Notes: generated by a model from the letters alone, not told the origin. A stretch of 64,000 bases of DNA from Psychrilyobacter piezotolerans (GCF_003391055.1 NZ_QUAJ01000002.1:124001-188000), one strand, 5' to 3'. Numbered from the stretch's first letter, positions 44,739 to 53,267 are shown. Translations and numbers: made by a program.

Positions 44739-45749
44739 TTATCTGTTTGTCATTTCTACCAGTTCATCTAATTTAGCAAGAGCCTTACCGCTTTCGATTA
44801 TCTCTCTGGCCATCTCTACTCCCTCCTGGATAGACGATGCTTTTTTTCCTGCATACAGAGCTGCTCCGCTGTTTAGAAGTAATATATCTTTTTTTGCTTC
44901 TCTTATCTCTCCCTTAAATATTCCCCTTATTATCTCTGCATTTTCTTTAGGAGTTCCCCCTTCCAATTCTTCTTTAAACCTTCTTTTCATTCCAAAATCT
45001 TCTGGTTCTATATAATAGGAGTTAATTTTTCCACCTTTCAATTCACTTACCTTGGTTCTATCGGTTACTGTTATCTCGTCCATTCCATCCATTCCATGAA
45101 CAACCAATACATGTTCAGTTCCTAATTTTTTCATAGCCTCTGCCATAAGTCCGGTTAAATTTTCATGGAATACTCCCAATACCTGTCCATTGGCTCTGGC
45201 AGGATTCGTAAGGGGCCCCAGCATATTGAATATCGTCCTAAACCCCAGCTCTTTTCTAACTGCTGCTGCGTATTTCATAGAACTATGAAATGCAGGAGCA
45301 TATAGAAATCCCAGATCTATCTTTTCCACACATTCTTTTACCCTTTTTGAATTTATTCCTATATTTATGCCCAAAGTTTCCAGTACATCTGCACTCCCGC
45401 ACTGGCTGGATACCGACCTATTTCCATGTTTTACTACTGCTACTCCTCCAGCAGCTGTTACAAATGCTGATGCTGTAGAGATATTGTATGTGTCTGTACC
45501 ATCTCCCCCTGTTCCGCAGGTATCCACAGTATATCTATCCCCTAAATCTATCTGTTCCGCTTTATCCCTCATAACCTTAGCTCCACCACTTATTTCTTCT
45601 GAGGTTTCCCCTTTTAATCTTAGAGCTGTTAAAAAGCTGGCCATATGAACGCTGCTCACCCTCCCTTCCATTATTTCTGTCATTGCATAGGTCATCTGAG
45701 ATTCTTTAAGATTTTCACCACTGACTAATCTCTCAATAATTTTAATCAT
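44739..45749 (-). CDS. trpD: Anthranilate phosphoribosyltransferase
   Basis: Transfers the phosphoribosyl group from PRPP to anthranilate. The 336-residue chain has the PRPP motif DTCGTGGDGTDTYNIST near residue 75, KHGNRSVSSQCGSADVLE near residue 105 and FNMLGPLTNPA near residue 165. It is separate from the TrpG amidotransferase and starts in an ATGA overlap with trpG. Confidence 0.95.
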   Translation of the reverse strand: MIKIIERLVSGENLKESQMTYAMTEIMEGRVSSVHMASFLTALRLKGETSEEISGGAKVMRDKAEQIDLGDRYTVDTCGTGGDGTDTYNISTASAFVTAAGGVAVVKHGNRSVSSQCGSADVLETLGINIGINSKRVKECVEKIDLGFLYAPAFHSSMKYAAAVRKELGFRTIFNMLGPLTNPARANGQVLGVFHENLTGLMAEAMKKLGTEHVLVVHGMDGMDEITVTDRTKVSELKGGKINSYYIEPEDFGMKRRFKEELEGGTPKENAEIIRGIFKGEIREAKKDILLLNSGAALYAGKKASSIQEGVEMAREIIESGKALAKLDELVEMTNR

Positions 45750-46318
45750 ATACCTCCTCCTACAACAAAATTTTCTATCATCTTCATCCCTTCAGGTGTG
45801 TAAACAGATTCAGGATGAAACTGTAATCCTACAATCTTATATTTTTTATGTCTCACAGCCATTATTTCCCCATCATCAGTTCTTGCTATTATCTCCAGCT
45901 CTTCATTTAACGTCTCCTCTGCAATAGCCAGGGAATGATATCTTGCCGCCTTTGTATTTTGGGTTATGCCGCTGAATATTCCATCTTCAGAATGAATTAT
46001 TTTAGAAGCTTTTCCGTGAAATATCTCCTTGGCGTAGGATACAGTCCCGCCAAATGCCTCTCCTATAGCCTGATGTCCCAGACATATCCCCAGGATGGAA
46101 TATTTTTTATACAATTTTTTTATAAGTTCTATGCATATCCCTGCTTCCTTAGGAGTCTTAGGCCCCGGAGATATCACTATCTTATCGGGATTCAGCCTGT
46201 CTATCTCCTTTACACTTATCTCGTCATTTCTAAAAACTCTTATATCTTTTTCAAACCTTCCTAAATACTGATATAAGTTATATGTAAATGAATCGTAATT
46301 ATCTATTAAAATTATCAT
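45746..46318 (-). CDS. trpG: Anthranilate synthase component II (glutamine amidotransferase)
   Basis: Class I amidotransferase that supplies ammonia to TrpE. The nucleophile cysteine lies in GICLGHQAIG near residue 78 and the His/Glu pair in LQFHPESV near residue 170. The 190-residue length is typical. It could also serve p-aminobenzoate synthase, as in organisms with a shared subunit; no pabB lies in this window. Confidence 0.93.
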   Translation of the reverse strand: MIILIDNYDSFTYNLYQYLGRFEKDIRVFRNDEISVKEIDRLNPDKIVISPGPKTPKEAGICIELIKKLYKKYSILGICLGHQAIGEAFGGTVSYAKEIFHGKASKIIHSEDGIFSGITQNTKAARYHSLAIAEETLNEELEIIARTDDGEIMAVRHKKYKIVGLQFHPESVYTPEGMKMIENFVVGGGI

Positions 46319-46330
46319 GAATCCCTCCTC

Positions 46331-47728
46331 TTAACTGTTAAGTGCCGATACCAGAGCTCCTATCTTGTTCCTGCACTCCTCATATTCATTTTCCGGAACA
46401 GAATCTCCTGTGATCCCTGCTCCTGCCTGCAGATATACCTTTTCATTTTTTATAACCATGGTTCTAATGGCTATACAGGTATCCATATTCCCTCCATAGG
46501 AAAAATACCCCACTGCTCCTCCATATATTCCCCTTCTATTTTTTTCTAATTCCTCTATTATTTCCATAGCCCTTACCTTTGGAGCTCCTGACAATGTTCC
46601 CGCCGGCAGGATAGAAGAAAGTACAGAAAAATTGGTTTCCTTCTCTTTTTTCTCCCCTTCAACTAAAGAGACCAGATGCATCACATGGGAATAATTTTGT
46701 ACTTTCATAAATTGAGTTACCTCTACACTGTCTATCTTTGAAACTTTCCCCACATCATTCCGGGCCAGATCCACCAGCATCACATGTTCCGCTGCCTCCT
46801 TTTCATCATTTATCAGGTCTTCTGCCAGAATTCTATCTTCTTCCGGACTTGTCCCTCTTCTCCTTGTTCCTGCTATTGGGCAGGTATATATCTTATTTCC
46901 CTTTACTTCCACCAGCATCTCAGGGGAACTTCCAGCTATCTGATAATCTCCAAAATTTATATAAAATAAATATGGAGAGGGGTTTGTAATCCTCAATTTT
47001 CTGTATAGGTCAAATGATTTTTCCCTTGTCTCCATCTCCCACCTCTGTGACAATACCACCTGGAATACATCCCCTTCATAGATATATTTTTGTGCTTTCT
47101 CTACATTTTTCATAAATTCTTCCTTTGTTATATTCCCTTTTAACCCTCCTTCAAGTCCCCTTTCTTTCTTAGGATCTAATTTCATATCAAGGTCATTTTC
47201 CAAGGTCTTTTCCATCTCCATAAATTTAACATCTGCCTTTAATTTTCCCTCTCTATCCGATTCTTCTATCACTGTAAATATAAGATTCTGGTGAAAATGA
47301 TCAAATACAATCCCTTCTTTAAAAAACATTAAATCTGAATCTGGGGTTCCTATATTATCTGGGTTCTCATCCAATAATTTTTCATATTCCCTGACCATGT
47401 CGTATCCTATGGTCCCGTAAGCTCCTCCGATATATACACTTTCCTCATCCTCTAGAGGATATTCTTTTATATAACCCTCCACAATTTCCATAAATTTCTT
47501 TCCATCTTTTTTTATCTTTTCACCATCTAACTCATATTCATCTCCATAACTTTTCAGCCTTCTAAATGGATTTTTAGCTATAAACGAATATCTGCCTTTC
47601 TTATTGTCCCTGCTTTCAAGGAGCAAGCCCACTTTATCGCCTACATATTTTTTAAAGACAGTAACCGGGGTTTCAATGTCCCCTGTTATTACCCTTGTAT
47701 AAACTTTCATCTGCCCTTTCTTTTCCAT
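46331..47728 (-). CDS. trpE: Anthranilate synthase component I
   Basis: Converts chorismate and ammonia to anthranilate. The 465-residue chain has the tryptophan-binding LLESRD motif near residue 37, with the chorismate-binding features SSPEMLVEV near residue 275, CPIAGTRRRGTSPEED near residue 290 and the ILPAGTLSGAPKVRAMEI segment near residue 370. Feedback inhibition by Trp is expected. ATG 47728 follows AAGGAGGA. It is the first structural gene after the trp leader. Confidence 0.94.
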   Translation of the reverse strand: MEKKGQMKVYTRVITGDIETPVTVFKKYVGDKVGLLLESRDNKKGRYSFIAKNPFRRLKSYGDEYELDGEKIKKDGKKFMEIVEGYIKEYPLEDEESVYIGGAYGTIGYDMVREYEKLLDENPDNIGTPDSDLMFFKEGIVFDHFHQNLIFTVIEESDREGKLKADVKFMEMEKTLENDLDMKLDPKKERGLEGGLKGNITKEEFMKNVEKAQKYIYEGDVFQVVLSQRWEMETREKSFDLYRKLRITNPSPYLFYINFGDYQIAGSSPEMLVEVKGNKIYTCPIAGTRRRGTSPEEDRILAEDLINDEKEAAEHVMLVDLARNDVGKVSKIDSVEVTQFMKVQNYSHVMHLVSLVEGEKKEKETNFSVLSSILPAGTLSGAPKVRAMEIIEELEKNRRGIYGGAVGYFSYGGNMDTCIAIRTMVIKNEKVYLQAGAGITGDSVPENEYEECRNKIGALVSALNS

Positions 47729-47785
47729 CTTACTCCTCCTTTTTTACTTTTTTTGCCCTGTTCATCTATAAATTTATATAAAAAA

Positions 47786-47815
47786 AAGCCCCCTCATTAT
47801 GAATAGGCTTTTCCT
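47786..47815 (-). terminator. Second terminator of the trp leader
   Basis: On the minus strand AGCCTATTCA pairs imperfectly with TGAGGGGGCT and is followed by TTTTTTTT. It lies between the attenuator hairpin and trpE. Confidence 0.7.
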
Positions 47816-47834
47816 CAGAAAAATATAACAAAAA

Positions 47835-47856
47835 AACCTGCTCATAGTGAACAGGC
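47835..47856 (-). terminator. Attenuator terminator of the trp leader
   Basis: On the minus strand CCTGTTCA pairs with TGAGCAGG (one G-U) and is followed by TTTTTTTG. The 5' arm CCTGTTCAC (47847-47855) can alternatively pair with GTGGACCAGG inside the leader ORF (47918-47927), with one bulged C. Confidence 0.8.
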
Positions 47857-47892
47857 TGTTAATTTTAAAAAATTAAATTTTATATACAAAAA

Positions 47893-47988
47893 TTAATAGA
47901 TCGATTTATTGCCTAAACCTGGTCCACGTGTCAAAGCTATTTTATTTGTTGAGTTATCGCTTTTCCACCACCAAGTAATTCTAATCAT
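47893..47988 (-). CDS. trpL: trp leader peptide with three consecutive Trp codons
   Basis: A 31-codon frame beginning MIRITWWWKSDN, with GAGGAG (47995-48000) about 6 bp upstream of the ATG. The three consecutive TGG codons (47965-47973) are the hallmark of ribosome-mediated trp attenuation. The 3' part of the frame contains a segment complementary to the 5' arm of the following terminator. A ribosome stalled at the Trp codons leaves that segment free to form an antiterminator. It precedes trpE by about 165 bp, with two hairpin-T-run elements between. Confidence 0.88.
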   Translation of the reverse strand: MIRITWWWKSDNSTNKIALTRGPGLGNKSIY

Positions 47989-48019
47989 CTCTATCTCCTC
48001 TTTAAATTTTATTACAATC

Positions 48020-48048
48020 ACTATATAATTTAATTTTTATTTTGTCAA
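48020..48048 (-). promoter_or_regulatory. Promoter of the trp leader
   Basis: Minus strand TTGACA (48043-48048), 17-bp spacer, TATAGT (48020-48025), 31 bp upstream of the leader start codon. Confidence 0.8.
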
Positions 48049-48064
48049 ACTTTTTTTATATTTT

Positions 48065-48538
48065 TTATTGTTCACCATAAACTTTTATCTCCTCAACTCC
48101 TAGTCTATGATTTATATATTTAGATAAGATAAAAAGGTAGTTCGACAGTTTATTTAAATAGTCAAAAATTACACCATCTACATGGATTCCTGTAGCACTG
48201 CAGTAAGTTACCTGTCTGAACAACCTCCTATTTACTGCCCTGGCAATATGAATTTCTGCTCCCAAAAGGCTTCCTCCCTGAAGGATGAATCCGTCAAATT
48301 TTCCAACTATCTCCTTATATTTTTTTTCTTTATTTTCGAGAAAACTTATATTTTTTGAAGTTATTTTGGTTTTATTATTCAGAGAATAGCTCACTAAAAA
48401 ATTATTTTTTTGGATTTCGATTACCTCTTCCACCACCTCCGGCAGATCGATTTTAGCCATGGCTGCAGCCTTTCCTAAATGACAATTCAACTCATCTATG
48501 ACTCCCTTGGCTTCTATCATATAGTTTATTTTTAACAT
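48065..48538 (-). CDS. PduO-like cob(I)alamin adenosyltransferase, shortened
   Basis: A 157-residue protein of the PduO-type adenosyltransferase fold. Family features are IEAKGVIDELNCHLG at the N-terminus (compare RVEAYGTVDELNS), and ILQGGSLLGAEIHIARAVNRR near residue 85 followed by YLNKLSNYLFILSKYIN near residue 130. The N-terminal segment with the ATP-binding TGDxGxTxL motif is missing and is not found upstream: the frame starts directly before DELN. The protein is therefore about 30 residues short. It may be inactive as an adenosyltransferase or use another partner. It lies 56 bp after btuB in the same direction, under the cobalamin riboswitch. Confidence 0.7.
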   Translation of the reverse strand: MLKINYMIEAKGVIDELNCHLGKAAAMAKIDLPEVVEEVIEIQKNNFLVSYSLNNKTKITSKNISFLENKEKKYKEIVGKFDGFILQGGSLLGAEIHIARAVNRRLFRQVTYCSATGIHVDGVIFDYLNKLSNYLFILSKYINHRLGVEEIKVYGEQ

Positions 48539-48560
48539 GATTTTTCATCCATATAGATAA

Positions 48561-48590
48561 AGCCCCAGAAAATAAATTTCTGAGGCTTTT
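48561..48590. terminator. Hairpin between btuB and the PduO-like gene
   Basis: AAGCCCCAGAAA pairs with TTTCTGAGGCTT around a short AT loop. The T run is better on the plus strand. On the minus strand it may limit readthrough from btuB. Confidence 0.55.
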
Positions 48591-48593
48591 TCC

Positions 48594-50519
48594 TTACATT
48601 GTATATCTGAATCCTACATAATATCTTCTCTCTGGTGCTGGATAATAATATCTTCCTGACCATGAGCTTTCTCCTACATATTCATAGTATTCTTCATCGG
48701 TTAAATTCTTTATTCCTCCGTAAATATCGAAAGAATCATTTATCTTATATGATAAATTAAGATCTAAAGTCGTATAGGAATCTACCTTGCTTTCCTCATT
48801 AGTCTCATCACCAAATGCATAAGATGACCCTACATAGTTTAATAGTAAATTAGACTTCAACTTTTCCGTGAAATCATATTTTGCTCCTATGGAGAACTTA
48901 TGATTAGGCACTCCTGGAGTTTCATTACCTTTATCTTCTCCCCCGTCTATCTTGGATTCTAAATAAGAATAAGATGTAGTCAAGGTTAATTTTTTCATAA
49001 TTTTTCTCTCAGCCAACAATTCAAAACCTATTTTTTTATTGTCTTCGTCATAGTTAGTATTAGTCCTTGTATTTGAATTATAATATATCTCATCTTTTAC
49101 TATTTTATGAAATACCGATGCACTGACAAAGGTCTCTGCAATATAATCCTTTACCCCGATCTCAAAGTTTTCCCCAGTTTGAGGTTCTAAATCACTGTTA
49201 AACTGGATTCCTCCATAAGTTTGTAAAAGTTCATCCGTTGTAGGAGTCCTGAAATCAGTTCCATAGCTGATAAAAGTTGAACCGGTATCTGAGTATTTAT
49301 AGTTTAATGCCAGATCATAGATTGTATTATTATACGTCTTATCTTCATCACTTACAGAATATTTAAATTTAGTATGCTGCTGTCTGATTCCCCCTGTGAA
49401 ATCCAATTTATCCGTAAGACTGTAAGTATCCGATATAAACCCGCCTATACTCTGCTTTTTAGCCCAAGTATCTGTGTTTCTTGAATTTTCAACCTTACCT
49501 TCCAGAATATCAAATCCGGCTATAACTTTATTTCTGTCGGTATTATATTTAATTTTAAAATCATTGGATAAGTTATTTGTATCTTTTTCAGTTTCTGATC
49601 CCCACATATAAGAATTATAATTATTTTTATAATAATTTACATTATTTATTATCTCTAAATTATCCTGCTTATAGTTATATCCCAGATTAAATCTATGGGA
49701 TTCATTCTTACCCCAGTCATCCGCTGAGCTAGCCTGTGTTCTGTCATGATCTATTTGATCTTCCGATAACGATCCGGGGAATCCCATATGATCTTTATGA
49801 TAGTCATATTTTAGTGTTAAGGCATTGGCCTCATTTATCTGATATTTTGTCCCTGCCATTACATCGTCTGATTTTAAGAATGCATTATCCCTGTACCCGT
49901 CGGTATTTTTTCTTCCGGCATTTCCAAAAACCTTAAATTTCCCTGCTGTAGTACTAAATCCTACATTTGAATTTAACTGGTTATATGATCCTGCTTCCGT
50001 CTGAAGAGTCAAACTGTCTTTTCCTTTACCAGTTTTAGTAATGATATTTACAGCTCCCCCTACGGTATTATCCCCGTAGACTACAGAAGCCCCGCTTGGG
50101 ATTATCTCTATTTTTTCTACTGTTTCAATAGGTATGCTGTACAGGTTAAAATTCGACATATCGATAGGATTCATCTTTACCCCGTCTAAGATAATAGCTG
50201 TATTTCTATTATAATTAGCTCCCTGCCCCCTGATATCGATTACCCCTGTGTTGCTCATCCCCTCACTTATTTTTACTCCTGGTACTGATTTTACTGCTTC
50301 CACTACATTTTTAGCTCCGCTTTCCTTTATATCCTCTGCAGTAATTATGGTAATATTTTTAGGTGTATTTCTTACCGTGTTTTCAAAACCGTCTCCGGAT
50401 ATTGTTGTTTCCTCTAATCTGATTACTCCGCTTTCCTCAAAATACTGATCCTCATTCACGTCATTGGCATAAACTGTGCATGCCAAAATAAGGGCTAAAA
50501 CCCCTGCTCTTTTTATCAT
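48594..50519 (-). CDS. btuB: TonB-dependent outer membrane receptor, probably for cobalamin
   Basis: A 641-residue outer membrane protein. Signal peptide at 1-18 (ending VYAN), a TonB-box-like region VIRLEETTISG near residue 31, and a plug domain at about 50-165 (IDIRGQGANYNRNTAIILDGV, then IEIIPSGASVVYGDNTVGGAVNIITK). The beta-barrel then runs to the C-terminus, which ends in YYVGFRYTM. The upstream cobalamin riboswitch and the nearby btuC, btuD and PduO-like genes identify vitamin B12 as the likely ligand. This supports a diderm envelope. Confidence 0.88.
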   Translation of the reverse strand: MIKRAGVLALILACTVYANDVNEDQYFEESGVIRLEETTISGDGFENTVRNTPKNITIITAEDIKESGAKNVVEAVKSVPGVKISEGMSNTGVIDIRGQGANYNRNTAIILDGVKMNPIDMSNFNLYSIPIETVEKIEIIPSGASVVYGDNTVGGAVNIITKTGKGKDSLTLQTEAGSYNQLNSNVGFSTTAGKFKVFGNAGRKNTDGYRDNAFLKSDDVMAGTKYQINEANALTLKYDYHKDHMGFPGSLSEDQIDHDRTQASSADDWGKNESHRFNLGYNYKQDNLEIINNVNYYKNNYNSYMWGSETEKDTNNLSNDFKIKYNTDRNKVIAGFDILEGKVENSRNTDTWAKKQSIGGFISDTYSLTDKLDFTGGIRQQHTKFKYSVSDEDKTYNNTIYDLALNYKYSDTGSTFISYGTDFRTPTTDELLQTYGGIQFNSDLEPQTGENFEIGVKDYIAETFVSASVFHKIVKDEIYYNSNTRTNTNYDEDNKKIGFELLAERKIMKKLTLTTSYSYLESKIDGGEDKGNETPGVPNHKFSIGAKYDFTEKLKSNLLLNYVGSSYAFGDETNEESKVDSYTTLDLNLSYKINDSFDIYGGIKNLTDEEYYEYVGESSWSGRYYYPAPERRYYVGFRYTM

Positions 50520-50534
50520 CTCTTTTCTCCCCTC

Positions 50535-50680
50535 AGATTAGGTGTCCTGACTTAGTTTCTTCCTACTCCCATCCCTTCCCAAGGTTTCTCCTCAGTGGTT
50601 AATGATGGTTTCGTCCACTTCTACAGTAGTGAAGGCTGTACTAGAATCGCACTAGTTTCCCTATTATTATTCTCTTCGTT
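50535..50680 (-). ncRNA. Cobalamin riboswitch (B12 element)
   Basis: Read on the minus strand, the leader contains the conserved GGGAA and GTGCGATTCTAGTACAGCC blocks, a central CACT/AGTG hairpin region, GGGAAGGGATGGGAG, and the B12-box-like GTCAGGACACCT about 20 bp before btuB. Length and order of the blocks fit the cobalamin aptamer. The last block lies close to the ribosome binding site, which suggests translational repression of btuB when B12 is abundant. Confidence 0.88.
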
Positions 50681-50683
50681 CTC

Positions 50684-50712
50684 AGTTTACAAAAACTATA
50701 AAAAAATGTCAA
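50684..50712 (-). promoter_or_regulatory. Promoter of the btuB riboswitch transcript
   Basis: Minus strand TTGACA (50707-50712), 17-bp spacer, TAAACT (50684-50689), directly upstream of the aptamer. Confidence 0.65.
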
Positions 50713-50965
50713 GATATTAACATTTTATTAATTAAAATTTAATTGTTTGCATTTAGTATGTTATCCGAATTTTGTCAGTGTTTAAAGATCAGACCTTCCT
50801 TGTGGTTCAACTGAGGAGGTATTAAAAAAATATATTTCTAGACATTTTTATGAATCTATCTTAATATTAGTATGATTATTATAAAAAAGTAAGGTTGAAT
50901 CTAATCTAGGATTTTATGATTTTTATCTTTCCTAAACTATCAAAAAATATAAAGGAGTCTCATCC
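50713..50965. other. Upstream region of btuC
   Basis: A non-coding region between the divergent btuB promoter and btuC. No B12 element is recognised on the plus strand, so btuC and btuD control is unclear. A GGAG ribosome binding site lies at 50952-50955. Confidence 0.4.
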
Positions 50966-51985
50966 ATGAAATTAAAAACTTTTTTTATCTTCCTATTTAT
51001 AGGAAGTTTAGCTACGATCTTTGCCCTGTCAAGGGGGGTCATAAAGATAAACCCCGTGGTCACACTAAAAATTCTTATCAATTCCATTACAGATCATAAT
51101 TTATTTGAGGTCACTTGGAATCAAAATTTAGAAATAATCCTATTAAAACTCCGGTTGCCTCGTATATTTTTAGCTTTCTTAGTAGGCGGCGGACTCTCCT
51201 TGGTTGGAGTCCTTATGCAGGCTCTTACAAAGAACTCCCTTGCCGACCCTTATATCTTAGGAGTTTCCAGTGGGGCTTCTACAGGGGCAGTTTTATCCCT
51301 TATCATAGGACTTAACATTGGTGGTTTAGGTACTCCATTTATGGCATTTTTAGGAGCTATTACAGCTTCTGTCCTGGTTTTCAGGATTGCTAATATCGGC
51401 GGAAATTATAGTTCTACTAAGCTGGTCCTTACAGGAATTGCCATCTCCTCCATGTTTTCCTCTATTACTACTTTCATCACTTTCTCCGCCCAGAACGGAG
51501 ATCTGTATACAGCATTATTTTGGATTGTAGGTAGTTTAAGCGGGGCTAAATGGTCATCTATCTATCTTTTGACTGCTTTACTGCTATTTGTCTTTGGAGT
51601 AATGATGTTTTTTCATCGGGAACTGGATATTTTACTTTTAGGAGAGGAAAGTTCCAAAATTTTAGGAGTCAACACCAATAAGATAAGGATTATAATTATT
51701 CTTACATCTACCCTTCTTACAGGGGTCTTAGTTTCTATAAGTGGTGTCATAGGATTTATCGGTCTTATTATTCCCCATATTTCCAGAAAACTAACCAGTT
51801 CCAAACACAGGGTTCTTATACCAGTATCCATATTTTTAGGCGGATTTTTTCTTACTCTGGCTGATACTTTTTCCAGGGTAGTGATGGCTCCCAATGAACT
51901 TCCTGTAGGAATTGTCACTTCGTTTTTAGGAGCACCATTCTTTTTATGGATCATGAAAAAAAGTATCTATAATTTTAATAAATAA
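50966..51985 (+). CDS. btuC: Vitamin B12/iron-chelate ABC transporter permease (FecCD family)
   Basis: A 339-residue permease with about ten membrane segments. FecCD family signatures are LRLPRIFLAFLVGGGLSLVGVLMQALTKNSLADPYILG near residues 62-100 and SISGVIGFIGLIIPHISRKL near residue 255. Adjacency to btuB and the downstream ATPase suggests B12. On sequence alone iron-siderophore or haem import is equally possible. No substrate-binding protein gene (btuF) is found in the window. Confidence 0.82.
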   Translation: MKLKTFFIFLFIGSLATIFALSRGVIKINPVVTLKILINSITDHNLFEVTWNQNLEIILLKLRLPRIFLAFLVGGGLSLVGVLMQALTKNSLADPYILGVSSGASTGAVLSLIIGLNIGGLGTPFMAFLGAITASVLVFRIANIGGNYSSTKLVLTGIAISSMFSSITTFITFSAQNGDLYTALFWIVGSLSGAKWSSIYLLTALLLFVFGVMMFFHRELDILLLGEESSKILGVNTNKIRIIIILTSTLLTGVLVSISGVIGFIGLIIPHISRKLTSSKHRVLIPVSIFLGGFFLTLADTFSRVVMAPNELPVGIVTSFLGAPFFLWIMKKSIYNFNK

Positions 51986-52434
51986 GGTTGCATCCAGATA
52001 ATAAAAAATTATTCATGAAAGTGATAAAAAAGTTCCAAGGCTTCCACCCTTAACTGGCTCTGTTTCTTTTTATCTGAAAAAGAAATAGAGGAAAGAAAAG
52101 CAGACTTTTTCTAAATGATATTATATGAGTAAGATCATGGATCCCCGTTTCTTAGTGGGATGCCTGATGGGCATGGAGGGTGCGACGAAACTCGCAAAAG
52201 ATATACTGTGGAGTAGAGTAATATCTAGAAAAAGAATTAAATTCAAAAGAAGGTTTGGTTTTATCTGTATTTAAATGTCAGAATTTAGTCTACAGGAATA
52301 TCGAGATTGTAATTTCAAACGATCTCTTATATCTGACTAAGTTCAGCTACAGAGTTATATTCATAACTCTAAGTTTCAGTTATGCGTCAAGGCTTTTTAA
52401 GTAAAAAAATTATTTACAAATAGGGAGGATAAAT
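51986..52434. other. Long spacer between btuC and btuD
   Basis: 449 bp without a convincing gene. It starts with GGTTGCATCCAG directly after the btuC stop and then holds copy B of the 59-bp repeat (52026-52084). A GC-richer structured stretch at 52136-52200 follows, with stems ATCCC/GGGAT and ATGCC/GGCAT. The spacer interrupts a gene pair that is normally adjacent, so it may be an insertion. Confidence 0.5.
52026..52084. repeat. 59-bp dispersed repeat, copy B
   Basis: About 54 of 59 positions match copy A at 8347-8405, in the same orientation, including the TTCTTTTT-ATCTG-AAAAAGAA hairpin. It lies between btuC and btuD. Confidence 0.7.
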
Positions 52435-53214
52435 TTGAAATTAAAAATTGAAAACTTAAGTTTTGAAATAGATGATACAAAAATTTTAAACGATATAAAT
52501 TTTGAAATAAAAAAAGGCGAATTTGTTGGGATTATAGGTCCCAATGGCTGCGGTAAGTCTACCCTCTTGAAAAATATATATAATATACTGACTCCTACCA
52601 ATGGCAGTATTTTCATCGACAACACCCCTATAGATGGTTTTTCCTCCAAGGAGTTAGCCAAGAAAATATCCACCCTCACACAGCATTCAGGGGGAGACTT
52701 TGACTTTTCCATTATAGATATCGTTCTCATGGGAAGATATGCTCATTCCTCCATATTTTCTTCTACATCTAAAAAAGATCTCGAGATAGCCAAAGGGGCT
52801 TTGGAAAAAGTCGGGTTATCTCATTTTGAAAAGAGGAGCTTTTTGAGCCTTTCCGGCGGAGAACAGCAAAGAGTTATGATTGCCCGTGCCATTGCAGGGG
52901 AAAATGATTTCTTTATCTTAGATGAACCTACAAATCACCTGGATATCAGATACCAGTTGGAGATAATGGATATTATGAAATCCCTGGATATCACTATGTT
53001 TTCTGCAATCCACGATATGAATATTGCAGCTACATATTGTGATAAACTCATCCTTTTAGAGGAGGGGAATATCATAGCTATCGGTACTCCTGCTGAAGTT
53101 TTATCCAAGGAAAATTTTAAAAATGTATTCGGTGTAGAAGTATACCTGTCTAAAAATCCCTATACCAATAAACTGTCTATAAATTATATTCCAAAATGCT
53201 TTTCCACTAAATAA
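52435..53214 (+). CDS. btuD: Vitamin B12/iron-chelate ABC transporter ATP-binding protein
   Basis: A 259-residue ABC ATPase with Walker A GPNGCGKST near residue 37, the Q-loop near residue 80 (LTQHSGG), signature LSGGEQQRVMIARA near residue 137, Walker B FFILDEPTNHLD near residue 155 and the H-loop AIHDMN near residue 190. The start is TTG at 52435, preceded by GGGAGGA. It is the likely partner of BtuC despite the 449-bp gap. Confidence 0.83.
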   Translation: MKLKIENLSFEIDDTKILNDINFEIKKGEFVGIIGPNGCGKSTLLKNIYNILTPTNGSIFIDNTPIDGFSSKELAKKISTLTQHSGGDFDFSIIDIVLMGRYAHSSIFSSTSKKDLEIAKGALEKVGLSHFEKRSFLSLSGGEQQRVMIARAIAGENDFFILDEPTNHLDIRYQLEIMDIMKSLDITMFSAIHDMNIAATYCDKLILLEEGNIIAIGTPAEVLSKENFKNVFGVEVYLSKNPYTNKLSINYIPKCFSTK

Positions 53215-53216
53215 AT

Positions 53217-53247
53217 AAAAAGGGTTGTAAGTTAACAACCCTTTTCC
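53217..53247. terminator. Bidirectional terminator after btuD
   Basis: AAAAGGGTTGT pairs with ACAACCCTTTT around AAGTTA. It serves btuD and the convergent Pel remnant. Confidence 0.85.
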
Positions 53248-53267
53248 CTATTAATAATTTATTTATC

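Noticed and set aside
52170-52200. GGTGCGACGAAAC as a possible group II intron 5' end
   Set aside because: Only the short GTGCGAC string fits. No domain V, no reverse transcriptase and no other intron domains are visible in the 449-bp spacer.
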